A stretch of DNA of 64,000 nucleotides, taken from Maniola hyperantus (taxonomy: Eukaryota > Arthropoda > Insecta > Lepidoptera > Nymphalidae). Shown here piece after piece: positions 32,316 to 42,905 of this stretch. Positions within the stretch are counted from its first letter, which is position 1. Each line of letters opens with the position of its first letter. Location: contig NC_048554.1 in assembly GCF_902806685.2 (NCBI RefSeq), positions 8,990,001 to 9,054,000 on the forward strand, read 5' to 3'. The position numbers and the translations under genes were made by a program. The notes beneath the pieces are model-generated. The model was given only the letters and a program-made list of their open reading frames with translations. It did no database searches and was not told the origin of the DNA.

Positions 32316-35138
32316 TGTTGTAGGCACCTTCTCGGCATCGCCAAAATAGAAACATTATTTTATTATTTTACTGAGTTCCTAGAAAGGCATTCGTATAATG
32401 CTGTCGGCAATAACTTTTTTTTTTTTTTCTTTTCGCCGCCTTCTAGAAATCCTAATGAACAAAAAACATTTTTAGTACTCTATACGCGGACAAACAAAAA
32501 ATAAGAAACGACCAAAGTGAGTCGTTCTCATAGCAATAAATAATAGGCAAGGCGCCATAAAGCGATAGTTCTGAATACAGTTTTTACGCTCGAGGGTACG
32601 AAAATGCGAAACAGATGTGGTTCAGATTTTACCATTGCAACTAGAGATTTTTTTCTGCCGAGTGATTTTTGTTGACAGAGAAGGCGATAGTTTGGAGGAA
32701 GCGAGAGGGGACAAACTCGGAAGCGGGGGAGACGACAGGCAAGGGGGAGCGCAGGAGTCGCACAGGACAGTTCGAATCAACCTCGCAAAGGGGACAGAAG
32801 TGTGACGTGTGACGCGGGAGTGCCACGACGAAGCTCTACGTTTCCGAGCGGCCTTCCTTCCTTAAAATCTCTTTGTTTAACGAGTTTGTCCGGGTACCTT
32901 TTATCCTTAATATCTGTATAAAGTCGATAAGTGGAAATTAATTAAAGCCAGTGTTAAACAAGACGGTCTACACTTTCCAGTCTATGGGTAATGTACAACT
33001 TAAACTGTCTTATTATGTAATATCCGAGGATCTCTTAAAATTACAACATATAATTGCTTGCCGGAATTAAATATAGAACGTGATTTTCAAAGTAATAGAA
33101 GCGAGTATACTATCGACATGGATAATAAATTACCTCTACAAGTCTGGAATGGCTTAGATCAAATTTGTCTGAGCTTATTTCTAATCTTCTTAATACTGCT
33201 GGCTTGTATAATGTTCAAGGAAGCATGGGTCAAGTGCACCCAATGGGTTAGTGGTTACAGACCTAGCCGCGATCCGAAAATACTTAACATAGAAATGTTA
33301 AATTTGTGAAAGCCAAGATAGGTTGCTTTTACGATGTCCTCGGATATGATTATTATGTTCGCTGTAATAACACATGTTGTCTGTATTTCGTGTCTCCATA
33401 TGTAAAAGGTTCGTAGGACTGTAGCTTATAGACTGTACTTCTAAGATTAATGTACATAATTGTAATTTAAATATAAATGTGTATATAACATCAGCCCAAG
33501 GGTTTTTTGGTCAGGGCATTCTATTTTTCCCTTGAAAATATAGCATGGCTTTTGAATAGAGTGCCCGACCACTGGGAAAAGAAACATAAAGGACTTTTCT
33601 TCCAGTGGTCAGAGTAGAGTTTTGCTCCATCAGAGATTTGACTAATACATTTAACAAAGTAAAGTACAATAAATAGATTTTGAATTAACCAACCTCTTTC
33701 ATTTATTATAATATTAGTCTGGTTTTTCAAAAGAGGTCAAGAGATAAGGGGCTACATCGATCTATGGTCTGAGTCAAACAAGAGATTAAATTATAGCTCA
33801 ATGTAATAATATTATTACTACCTACCTATGTGATATGAGCCCTTACCGCTTGACGCTTTCGTGAAATGAGTTACCCTACCTAGCATTATAGAGACAATAG
33901 ACAGTGTGAAACAATAGACGAGAGGAACTAACTACCTCTTTGCCACACAAGGTTCATTTCTTTCTTAGAATTATTGATGAACTTAACCTCATACTAACCC
34001 GAGGATAAAGAGCTATTTCCAATACCTTCCATAGCTAGTTAATACAGGAATAGGTCTCTGTAGATATCTTAATCTAGACAAGATAGAATGCTATCACCTT
34101 AGTAAGCTACCGTTTGCAAATACTGTACTAGCACATAATTTAAATTGCTAGCTTTAGTACGATACAACGACATTGAAACGAGAGGAGGATCTAGCTGCTG
34201 TTGGGGACTTCAATGAGTTGAAAGTGCTAAGTAAACATACTTTTCATCTGAGTCTAAGTACATAACGGGGCGAATGGCATTTGGTATAGTGACAACATAT
34301 ATATATACATATCGTCTTACCTTTGGGTTCGACTATCATAGCTTGGCTGTTCCTGATGGGCAACCGCTAGCGGCATCGTCTGGGCATACCAAACACGCCC
34401 TCCCCAGCACGAATGAGTTGGTTCGACCTGACTTGGCCAAGTCAAAAACCATACCATAACAATTTATATATATCAAAATCCATGGTACATGGGGCGGGCT
34501 CTAAGCCCACATAGTTAGCTCCTGGCACTAGTTGTCAGTCGAGGATATAACCGCTTCTCAGCGTGATAAAAGGACCAACTCTGTGCAGCCCCCATAACTT
34601 GATATCAAGGCTGTTTTAACAGCGTAGGGATAATCTCAATGCTACGGGACGATGGTTAGAATGGGCTAGAGACTAGAATTTCTAGTCTAGCACTTGGGCG
34701 GCAAAATTATCTCCCTCATCCCGTTTCGGAAAACCCTAATTTCATACTTGTTCGATCAGCCTTAGTCTTACGCTTGCGCGAGATCTAATTGGCAAAATTC
34801 ATTAAATAACATCGCGAGTACCTATAATGGGACGGGACGAAAAAAGCCAACCACTGTTTACCCCAGGAACCCAGCTATTTTGAAAAGGAATTCTAACGAA
34901 TTCACAAAGGAAAGTACCGCCAAGGTACCTGAATGCATTCGCTCACTGTTATTGTACTGTGACATGACCGGTACACTACCGAGCACCGACCTATTATTTT
35001 ACGAAAAAGGGGATTTAGTTACTATCTATCATACTGACTAGATTGATTAGCCACTTGATTAACTTTGAACGAAGTACATGTCCTTCCATTTTATTGTTTG
35101 AAAAGAAAATTTGACGATCACGCATCCGGGCCACCACA
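32316..35138 (+). repeat. 3' long terminal repeat (2,823 bp)
   Basis: Near-identical direct copy of the 5' LTR (offset 7,220 bp, falling to 7,219 after the 1-bp difference near 33474). It ends CCACCACA directly before the AGGT target duplication. Confidence 0.96.
33118..33309 (+). CDS. LTR-encoded small membrane protein candidate (3' LTR copy)
   Basis: Identical 63-codon frame in the 3' LTR. Same ATG context, same single membrane segment and same stop as the 5' copy. Confidence 0.35.
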   Translation: MDNKLPLQVWNGLDQICLSLFLIFLILLACIMFKEAWVKCTQWVSGYRPSRDPKILNIEMLNL

Positions 35139-35142
35139 AGGT
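35139..35142. repeat. Target site duplication AGGT (right)
   Basis: Right partner of the AGGT at 25092-25095. Intact duplications show that both LTRs belong to the same insertion event. Confidence 0.9.
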
Positions 35143-35399
35143 GATTCTGCACACGGACAATTAATACCTTTTAACATATATCTACTATCTACTTTAAGCC
35201 TTTGTATTTAACTTTGTTTAACATTGGCCCCGTGTTATACCAGGGAGACAGCATCAAGATCGGGAACCGGAGCAGAAACGGCTGAACCCGGTAAGCGGGC
35301 GTAAGTATGCCTCTCACATCGAGAGGTACGTTTGTCTTCCGTTTAATGTGGAGACCCTGGGGCCATGGTGTCTAAGTATTAAAAAAATTACGAGACATA

Positions 35400-35530
35400 T
35401 TTTCAGCGCGGTTAATAGCCTCATCTGGCAGAAGGGCTGGCTCATTTTTTGCGCAAAGGATCAGCCTAGCTCTCCAGCATGGACATGTCACCAGTATTCT
35501 TTAAAAAAAGTATCTTTTAAACTAAGATGA
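35400..35530 (+). repeat. Interspersed repeat fragment (CTGGCAGAAGGGCTGGCTCA type)
   Basis: ATCTGGCAGAAGGGCTGGCT, then TTTTTGCGCAAAGGATCA. It is the reverse complement of motifs at 53505-53620, and 19105-19160 shares the CAGCCAGGATTCTTGG part. Confidence 0.5.
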
Positions 35531-35827
35531 ATGATGACGTAATTGCAAGCTAGTACCCTCACCACGGACATAAGATATTCCATGGAAATCTATTAACCCC
35601 AAAATGAAATTTGAAATCCAATCCGTCAATGTTGCAGGCATTATCTAGTAAAGCTTGACCAGAAAAATAAAACTCCTCACCCTATTGCGCAAAAGCCGTG
35701 GAACTACTTTAAACAAGGCTATAAACTTCACACCATAATATAGGTAGATACTAGTGGCGCCCCCAGACCAAGTATTTTATATTTCTGGTCAGGCTTTACT
35801 ATCAAGAAAATAACATGATTTACTCAC

Positions 35828-36044
35828 CTCTCCCACTTCTGCCGACGAACCTCAAGTCATTAAACTTGGCAACTTGGTTCTTCATAACAGCAGTACAGTT
35901 CCTCAACTCCGCTGAACAGTTCTCGTCGTTTCCCGCCCGGACCGTGACCAGGGTACCATCTCCGACGTCACCCAGGGCGACCACTTTGAATGCTACTGGC
36001 AAGGTTTTGTTGGAGCGCCAGTGTGGAGGCAGGACTGTGCATAC
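35828..36044 (-). CDS. Runt-domain factor, exon 2 (core of Runt domain)
   Basis: 217 nt encode 72 residues plus one base. It begins VCTVLPPHWRSNKTLP and includes AFKVVALGD, DGTLVTVRAGNDEN, AELRNCTAVMKNQVA and FNDLRFVGRSGR. These are signature blocks of the Runt domain, at near identity to insect RUNX proteins. DNA-contacting arginines known from RUNX1 are all here: the Arg of HWRSNK and the three of RFVGRSGR plus its context. The acceptor is CTTCTCAG and the donor is AGAG followed by GTGAGT, leaving phase 1. No stop, frameshift or unusual substitution is visible, so the copy looks functional. Intron 1 upstream is about 735 bp; the intron downstream is about 24 kb. Confidence 0.95.
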
Positions 36045-36779
36045 CTGAGAAGTTGTTATTATTATTACAAAGATTCATCATCATATTATACGTACAATCC
36101 TCACATCAAGTGGTCAACGTACGGAACTTTTACACTGAGACATAATTTAGTTTTGTATAGGTACCTATCTCTAAAGAAGACAACAACCAGACGGGGGCGG
36201 CGCGTCACGCCAGTTTTTAATTATTCCCCTAGACCCTATTCAACCCGGCAGCTTCATCACAACAAAACACTATTTTACTATTATAGCCTTCTTCAGGAGA
36301 CTACTAATAATTATAGAAAAATAGAAATATTATGGAACATATTACTTAATTTTTCTATATTATCATTACCTACTTATTGGACAGCGAGTGTCAAAAATGG
36401 CTTGTGGGCGTGGCACACCCTTAAGAACATTTTATAAAACTACTTAGTTGATCTAGACTTGTGTTTAAGGCATCGGTCTCCTGGTCGGGGGGTCCGTGGT
36501 TCGATCTCGGGCCGCACCTCTAACTTTTCGGAATTATGTGCTTTTTAAGCGATTAAGTATCACTTGCTGTAACGGTGGAGGAAAACATCGTGAGAAAACC
36601 GAAGGAGAGTTTTCCATAATGGTCTTAAAAGTGTGTGTAGTATGCCAAGCCGCACTTTGCCAGTGTGGTGGACTGTGGCCTAATCCTTCTCGTTCTGGGA
36701 GAGAACCCATACTTAGTAGTGAGCCGTCGATGGGTATTGATGGTGGTGCTGATACAAAACAAGAAGCATAATAACTTAC
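36045..36779 (-). other. Intron 1 of the Runt-domain gene
   Basis: About 735 bp bounded by GTAAGT (36779 downward) and TTCTCAG (ending 36045). Its upstream half contains a plus-oriented tRNA-headed SINE (about 36440-36770) that reaches close to the exon 1 donor. The rest is AT-rich and unremarkable. Confidence 0.85.
36440..36770 (+). repeat. tRNA-derived SINE in intron 1
   Basis: AAGGCATCGGTCTCCTGGTC and GGTTCGATCTC form the tRNA-like head. The body has ACATCGTGAGAAAACC and the far end has GACTGTGGCCTAATCCTTCT. It is opposite in orientation to the host gene and ends next to the exon 1 donor. Confidence 0.7.
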
Positions 36780-36959
36780 AACATGCGGACTGCCAGTCTT
36801 CACAAGCTCGCCTGGATGGTCGGCCAACAACCCTTCTAGCGTCCTTTCAGCCAGCAACTCTGCTGTGAGAGGCTGACTGGGTAAACCACCGTAACTGGAG
36901 GAAGGCGCCTCATGACCAAGACCGTTCGTAGTCGAACTCACTTCACTCGATAAATGCAT
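36780..36959 (-). CDS. Runt-domain factor, exon 1 (N-terminus)
   Basis: The exon encodes 60 residues from an ATG at 36959 (protein begins MHLSSEV). A Ser/Gly/Pro-rich leader is followed by the start of the Runt domain: the ERTLEGLLADHPGELVKTGS stretch at about residues 39-58 matches the family pattern (aDHPGELvrTgSPnf). It ends on a codon boundary with GTT followed by a canonical GTAAGT donor. The chosen ATG has A at -3. An out-of-frame ATG lies 7 nt upstream (36966) in a weaker context and opens a 7-codon overlapping uORF, so leaky scanning may matter. The reading frame runs on past the donor for about 80 codons, but that extension is intron and SINE sequence. A further upstream exon or alternative promoter cannot be excluded. 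Confidence 0.9.
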
Positions 36960-37140
36960 CGTCCATAGATATCGTATACATGTAATTTAAGCTAATCGTC
37001 TAGAACTAATTCACTGTATCTGTCACATAATTTTAGTTAAATATCGGATGGTGTGGTTGAAATCACTTTTTTGTGAGTGTACACTGATTTTTATGAATAC
37101 GGCCATCGTCTTTTCGATACCTGAAAAGAAGGAACGAATG
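36960..37140 (-). promoter_or_regulatory. 5' flank / 5' UTR of the Runt-domain gene with a RUNX-type site
   Basis: This lies immediately upstream of the exon 1 ATG. A TGTGGTT at 37052-37058 (plus strand) matches the RUNX consensus TGYGGTY and sits about 95 bp from the start codon. On the minus strand a TCAGT at about 37083-37087 resembles an arthropod initiator. No TATA box is evident at the right distance. The transcription start is unknown, so both assignments are tentative. Confidence 0.3.
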
Positions 37141-37159
37141 TCATAAATATAATAATCAT

Positions 37160-37500
37160 CATAATAATAAATGCGAAAATGTGTTTGTCTATCTGTTTGT
37201 CAAGTTTTCACTGACATCCCTTTACAGGATTTCAACGAAGGTAGGTATTTAGATCATTTGCATCCCAGGATATTGATTACTTTTGGTTCCCCGTCCAGTT
37301 TCCAGTCAAAAAGTTGCCACGGGATTTTCAAAACACCTAAATCCAAGTGAACGAAGTTGCGAGCATTATCTATCTACTGGTTACAGAGATAGCATGCATC
37401 ATTATAAAGGCTACTTTTATTTCGGAAATTCAAAGAGCTCCCACGAGATTTTTAAAATCCTAAATCCACCTGAACAAAAGCGCAGGCTTTATCTACTTAC
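37160..37500 (-). repeat. Two adjacent ACTAGCTGATGCCCG-type copies, truncated
   Basis: 37160-37375: tail AAATGCGAAAATGTGTTTGT, GCCACGGGATTTTCAAAACA. 37380-37495: TACTTTTATTTCGGAAATTC and CCCACGAGATTTTTAAAATC. They lie about 200-500 bp upstream of the Runt-domain gene. Confidence 0.65.
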
Positions 37501-37819
37501 TATACCTACTTCATGACCCAAAAGGCCCATATTGCAACGGCAGCGTCGCCCGACGACGGTAGTGGTAGTACGGCAGAATGTTACATGGTACTTATGCGTG
37601 GCGGATTTGTAACACAAAAGACATACACAGAGAGACAACAAGAGCACTTTGGAGAATATGGTAGAGAGCGACTGCAGCATCTCGGTGTAGTATTTCGGTG
37701 TCATTCCTACGCAGTGTTTGTTCTTTGTGTAGAACATCTAGAAGCAGAAACGCGTCGAACATATCACGTCGCGTATCGCTGCTTTGTACCTAGGTGTATT
37801 TTGTCCGTCCATTTTAAAA

Positions 37820-38350
37820 TCTTCTATATATATAAAATTCAAAGTCCTGACTGACTGACTGGCATATATATCAACGCACAGCCTAAACCGCTGGTCCTAA
37901 AGACATAAAATTTGGAGGGTCTATTCTTTGTACAGAGTAGCTATCCACTAAGAAAGGATTTTTCGAAATACCACACCTAAGTGGGTTAAATGGGGGATGG
38001 AAGTGTGTATGAAAGTCCGTCATTTTTCAAGTTATTTGCACGAAAATTGGTATTTGGGTTTTCGGTCACAAATGAAGAAATATCTGTTTCAGGATTTTCG
38101 GAAAATTCGCCCATAAGGGTGGTAAAATAGGGGATGAAAGTTTGTATGGGAAAGTTTTATCATTGTTAATTAACTTGTGGAAAGTAGGTTCTTTATAAGA
38201 CTTAGGTGTCAGCTAAGAAACGGTTTTCAGAAAATCCTTCCCTAAGAGGGTGGAATGGGGGTGGAAGGTTATATCAAAGTCCTATGTTTTTAAAGATACT
38301 GTTTATATAAAAAAGTCATGACTATCTAACTGACTCATCAACGCCCGACC
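37820..38350 (-). repeat. Second-subfamily repeat, extended copy
   Basis: CTGACTGACTGGCATATATA, TCAACGCACAGCCTAAACCG, then GGGTTAAATGGGGGATGGAA and two internal repeats of the same GGATTTTCGGAAAATTCG-like block. Confidence 0.6.
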
Positions 38351-39059
38351 CAAATCCTTGCACAGTGTAAAGTTCTTTTACAGTGTAAACAAGGAATAAA
38401 GAGTGTTAAGTAGTCTTAAATATTATATTAATTTAAGACGAAATTTTGAGTTCAAAATTTTCAAATTCAAATTTCTTGATTGCGAATAGAGGTAAATAGT
38501 GGAGATGTTGTTACAACAACAAACAACTTGTCTGCTAGAACAATTTGATAAAACAAACTGATTTTGAAGCAGAAGACAAAATCTAGTTTTTTAAAAAATC
38601 ATTCATTAGGTATGTTAAAAATATTATTTTAATATTATAACATTCACTAACAATTTGCATACCAGGACCTGGTAGAATGTGTAAGGTGACTCAATTAATG
38701 TAAGACCTGCCTACCCACATTTCAGGGAATAAACTATTATTTATTCATTTTATTTATAATAGCTTGCTTGGATAACGGATTTCTACAAATGATTGTTCAA
38801 ACTCAAGTTCAAACTAAATTCATAGAAGCATTATGACATCACATGGCCTCAGAAGTCACTACGGCTTTATTGACAGCGTCGGAGCATCAAAGCAACTCGC
38901 ACAAAGGGTTCACACAATCAGGCAAGGGTGCGAGCATACGGGGTGCCAAATCACGCGGATAAGATAAAGTATGCCAATTTTTCACGACCTGCACCGCAGA
39001 TATTGATTTCAATATGTGACTCTGGCTTATAATATTACTTAATCATTCGTTTAAATAGG

Positions 39060-39250
39060 TATAGATATAAAAAGAAAAGCTGACTGACTTACTGGTTTAC
39101 TGCTTGGTCTATCAACGCACAGCTCAAACTACTGGACGGATCGGGCTGAAATTTATCATGCAGATTTATGACGTATAGGCATCCACTAGAAAGAGTTTTT
39201 GAAAATTCGATTCGGGTTAAAAACGGCATAATCTAGTTCGTTTATATTCA
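39060..39250 (-). repeat. Second-subfamily repeat
   Basis: GCTGACTGACTTACTGGTTT, CTATCAACGCACAGCTCAAA and CTACTGGACGGATCGGGCTG. Confidence 0.65.
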
Positions 39251-39649
39251 AATTCATTTTCATTATCACTATTAGGTATCTACTAAATAATAGACCCATC
39301 CCTGAGTCGCTATACGGAGTACCTACTCTTTGAGTTCCTCTCATTAATAAAAAGGGTTAGACCATTAGGAATACTTAGACCATTTGGGCAAAGAGTATAT
39401 AATCACTACGTTTTATTTGGGTTTAGACTTATCTATTAACTGGCTATTTGTTTTTTTAAGTTTTAAAATCAATCAATCTTATAGGGTCGATGACTTTTGT
39501 CAGCCCTAGCACAAACTACGGTCTATTTAGGCTGCAAATTACAAACACCAGACTCAGTTTTCATCTAGTGCTTTGGTTTACAAAGTGTGGTGTGAAATGT
39601 TCACTTTTTCTATAAAAATATATTCCATCATACTGGCTAAGTGTGGGTT

Positions 39650-39815
39650 GACATACTTTTGAAGGCAATGGTAAACTCCAGGCATGCACTTTCCTTCCGA
39701 TATTTTTTTCGCCACTAAACCAAGTGATAATTGCTTAAAACGCACGTATGATTCCGAAAAGGGTGCAGTATGACTGGGATAGAACTCTAGACCCCAGTTG
39801 AGATAATAAATGTAT
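39650..39815 (-). repeat. Decayed tRNA-derived SINE body
   Basis: GTTGACATACTTTTG, CAGGCATGCACTTTCCTTCC and ATTCCGAAAAGGGTGCAGT follow the order of the better copies at 42685 and 62775. Confidence 0.45.
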
Positions 39816-40199
39816 CTATCCGAGTTTTGTAAGCAAACCTTAATACGCCAGGATATCCGGAAAGATGCTCTTTAACCTATACCAATTACTATAAAATATT
39901 TTCCCCTTTCCCAAACACGAATAGGCTGTTAGATGTTTGCGAAACGCGATATGTCGATGGATGTTAAACTTAATTTCTACAAGGGGTTCACCCTACACGC
40001 CTTTTACTGCCTTCCTTGTTTGCTTTGATTTCGACTCGATAAAGCCTTCTGCCTTCTGGTGATGTTTTTGGCAATAACGCTTGGTATATTTATTACAAAT
40101 CCAGATAGTAGGCAGATAATAGTAGGTACTTGGCGTAAAAGATCCAGGAAGTAGATTTCTTAAAGGGATGAAAAGTGTGAAATTCTCACCGCGTTTATT

Positions 40200-40392
40200 T
40201 TATTACTAGATGATGCCCGTGGAAACTCTTTGGTTTTCCAGGATAAAAAGTAGCCTATATCCTTCCCCGGGATGCAAACTATATCTGTACCAAATTTCGT
40301 CAAAATCGGTTGAACAGCTGGGCCATGAGAGGCTAGCAGCCAGACAGACAGACAGAAACACTTTCGCATTTATAATATTAAGTATAGATATA
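40200..40392 (+). repeat. ACTAGATGATGCCCG-type repeat with internal deletion
   Basis: TACTAGATGATGCCCGTGGA joins straight to AAACTCTTTGGTTTTCCAGG, so the TCCGCGTGGATTT block is deleted. The tail CAGACAGACAGACAGAAACA and TTTATAATATTAAG is intact. Confidence 0.75.
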
Positions 40393-40549
40393 GACTAGCG
40401 TGTATTTAGGTTTTGAAAGATAGAAAGAAAACTTTTTTATTTGTTGACACACTACAATAAACCTTAAAACTAATTTAATTAATCTACGTACTTATAAATA
40501 AAAATTTTGAACCCATTTTGTGGTACTAAAGAAAGTGTCACGTTTGTTA

Positions 40550-40756
40550 GTATTTTTAGAAACCCCTTGGAAACTTTTAAATTTTCCGTAATAAAAAGTA
40601 GCCTACTATATCACTCTACAGATCTGTAACTAAGTAAATATATCAATGTAAAATCAAGCTCCATGGCTGTGCGAGTAAAAATCAATTTAACAAGTGTGCC
40701 GTGAAAATCTAGCAGACAGACAGAGAGACAGTCAGACGCGCTTCTGCATTTAAATA
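40550..40756 (+). repeat. ACTAGATGATGCCCG-type repeat, 5'-truncated
   Basis: CCCCTTGGAAACTTTTAAAT, AATAAAAAGTAGCCTACTAT and CAGACAGACAGAGAGACAGT. It ends where the next MITE begins. Confidence 0.65.
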
Positions 40757-40935
40757 TTAGGTACAGTAGCCAGCAAGAAATATTGTGCATCGACCTTTGG
40801 AAAGAGGTTTTGGCTTTGTAGAGCGTTGTATCTTTCACTCATGCCTATGTGATGTTTTGTCGGTCTCAAGGACTGAGACAACGGTCTCTCTTTCTAAAGG
40901 TCGACGTACAATATTTCCTGCCGCGTACGGTACTA
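40757..40935. repeat. Foldback MITE (GTACAGTAGCCAGCAAG family)
   Basis: CATCGACCTTTGGAAAGAGG mirrors CTCTCTTTCTAAAGGTCGA; the outer ends are GGTACAGTAGCC and GCCGCGTACGGTACTAC. Related to 23763 and 63358. Confidence 0.8.
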
Positions 40936-41276
40936 CGTACGCGTAGTATGGTTAATAACTGAAATAGTATTGGAGATAATATTAATATTCACAAAATTTT
41001 AAATTTAAAATAAAGAAACTGTGAAAAACATAATCACTGCACCGTGTTGAGTTACACGGCGGATTTCCTCGTATCTCATGAATAGGGCGGCAATGTCGTA
41101 AATAATAAAGCATGTAGGGGCCAAGTGGGCAATGCTCGTTACCCTGCACCCTTCCACAAAGGACCGGAATGGGGTAAAGATACATTACACGAACCGTTTC
41201 TGTTTCACTGCTCTCTATTGTGCGAAATTATTTTTTAAAGCCTCTACAATTTCGGTATCACTTACTAATATTGTAA

Positions 41277-41680
41277 ACTAGCTGCCCCGGCGAACTTCGT
41301 ACCGCCTAACAGTCGATTCAATTTTTTAAATTTTTCTCTCCATAAGAACCATCCTCGTACTTCAAGGAATATTATAAAAAAAGAATTAGCGAAATCGGTT
41401 CAGCTATTCTCGAGATTTGCGATCAGCAACACATTTAGCGATTCATTTTTATGTATGGAGATTTGAAAGTGTGTTTGTTTGTTAGCTTGTTGTAACTTAC
41501 AATAACGCCACAATGGAGTAACCGAGTAACGGATCGGCGTAGTCCATGGATATACCTACTTACATAGTTCGAAACCTGGAGAGTGACATAAGCTTCTTTT
41601 CATCCCGAGAAATCAAAGAGTTCCTACTGGATTTTAAAAATAATATCCACGTGAATGAAACAGGCACCATCTATAACTAT
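41277..41680. repeat. Two abutting repeat fragments
   Basis: 41277-41455 begins AACTAGCTGCCCCGGCGAAC (plus-oriented head variant). 41456-41680 is a reverse copy with GTGTGTTTGTTTGTTAGCTT and TCCCGAGAAATCAAAGAGTT. Confidence 0.65.
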
Positions 41681-41734
41681 AAGTTGACCTATAATGACCT
41701 ATATTCTTAACAATTAAAATCCTGTATAATATTA

Positions 41735-41955
41735 CTAGCTTATCCTCGCGACTTCGTCCGCATGGACTACACAAATTTAAAGCCACTGTTTTACCCCTTT
41801 GGGGCTTGAATTTTCAAAAATTCCTTCTTAGCGGATATCTACGTCATAATAGCTACCTGCATACCAAATTTCACCTCGATACGTCCAGTAGTTTGAGCTG
41901 TGCGTTGGTAGATCAGTCAGTCAGTCAGCTTTTCCTTTTATATATTTAGAATATT
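41735..41955 (+). repeat. Second-subfamily repeat, full head
   Basis: ACTAGCTTATCCTCGCGACT, TCGTCCGCATGGACTACACA, CCAGTAGTTTGAGCTGTGCG and CAGTCAGTCAGTCAGCTTTT. Confidence 0.75.
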
Positions 41956-42684
41956 CACAAACAATGTTGTACGTTGGCCGGCAGTAATTGTGGAACGCAT
42001 TGGGCTATTGTGTGCTAGAACCTTCAATTATTTTAAATACCTAAACAGTTTTAAGTTGTTTTTCATTAAGACACAAACTTCCTTGTAAGTCAACAGAACA
42101 GTATGAAATTGTCGCTCGCAACATCCATTACAAGTAACCTAGAAGTGAGAATGTAGAGAATCAATATAGGGGCACAAATTCCTGAGGGAGCCCAGACCTT
42201 TCGGACACGGATAATGATCGTCGGGCGACGGTTACAAATAGGTTAGCAAATGTAATATCCGGACCCTACGTGAGATATTCAAATGGAGAAGACTCTCGGA
42301 CATCCTGATTTCAAAGTAGATGTTGCCTCTTTGATCAATTGAGCTTGGAAGAAATTTACATCTTAGAAGTTTCTACTTACGTTTTGTGCAATGCTGTCAA
42401 CGTGATTTTATTTATTAGTTGGCTTGACTACAATTTAATTTAGTCGTATAAGTATATATAGTCTATTATGTATGCGCCATGTACCTATTAAGTATAATAT
42501 CAACGTATCATGTCTATATAGTATAATATCATTGGTAAGTATACCTAATGCTGTTTTCTTAGTACAGCGGCTGCTAGAGATAGATATAGCTTTTTTGGTA
42601 CCGACATTCATCATCATCGTCAATCGTCAATCCAGTGCCACGACTAAGAACGGATCTTTTCTAAAAATAAGAAGGGTTTACCGT

Positions 42685-42905
42685 TTAAGCCATAGAACAT
42701 CACACTGGCCAAGTGCGGATTGACAGACTTCACATACTTTTGAGAACTTTATGGAACTCTCAGGTAATCGGGTTTCCTCGCGATGTTTTCCTTCACCGTT
42801 AAAGTAAGTGATATTTATTATACTCAAAGCCCACACATAACTCCGAAAAGCTAGAGGTGCGTGTATGGAATCAAACCCACGACCCGTCGGTGTCGGTGTA
42901 AAATC
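42685..42905 (-). repeat. tRNA-derived SINE body
   Basis: CACTGGCCAAGTGCGGATTG, GGGTTTCCTCGCGATGTTTT and CTTCACCGTTAAAGTAAGTG, then a degraded head CAAACCCACGACCCG. Confidence 0.7.

Larger units (their letters stand above)
25096..35138 (+). mobile_element. LTR retrotransposon, Ty3/gypsy type with very long LTRs, integrase missing
   Basis: 10,043 bp bounded by direct LTRs of 2,824 and 2,823 bp (TGTTGTAGGC...CCACCACA), with the 4 bp duplication AGGT at 25092-25095 and 35139-35142. The internal 4,396 bp hold, in order, gag, protease, reverse transcriptase and RNase H. RT carries YLDD, RNase H carries TDSS, TELE and RTDHKSL, and protease carries DTGS. This order and the motifs fit Ty3/gypsy. I found no integrase zinc finger or DDE core before the 3' LTR, and no env. 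Gag and pol carry three homopolymer frameshifts and two nonsense codons. The LTR length recalls the Osvaldo/Ulysses/woot group, but clade placement is inference. The element lies antisense to the host gene. Confidence 0.95.
11761..35827 (-). other. Intron 2 of the Runt-domain gene (about 24 kb)
   Basis: Bounded by GTGAGT at 35827 and CAATAG at 11761-11766. It interrupts the Runt domain between the RFVGRSGR and KSFTLT blocks. It contains LINE, SINE and MITE copies, several relatively repeat-free stretches, and one full antisense LTR retrotransposon of 10.04 kb, so about 42% of the intron is a single recent insertion. Confidence 0.88.
11563..36959 (-). other. Runt-domain transcription factor gene (visible 5' part, exons 1-3)
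   Basis: This is the span of the only host gene I recognise. Three minus-strand coding exons (36959-36780, 36044-35828, 11760-11563) join in phase to give a complete Runt DNA-binding domain. All junctions follow GT-AG: exon 1 donor GTAAGT, exon 2 acceptor TTCTCAG, exon 2 donor GTGAGT, exon 3 acceptor GTCAATAG, exon 3 donor GTAAGT. The product should be a nuclear factor that binds TGYGGTY DNA with a CBF-beta partner. Exon 3 ends one base into a codon, so at least one more exon must follow on the lower-coordinate side. The C-terminal VWRPY motif was not found. The MHL start and short N-terminus resemble insect Runt, but lozenge, RunxA and RunxB remain possible. Confidence 0.9.

Noticed and set aside
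36534..36779. Continuation of the exon 1 frame for about 80 codons past the donor
   Set aside because: It runs into intron and SINE sequence. A canonical GTAAGT and the Runt-domain continuation in exon 2 show where the exon ends.
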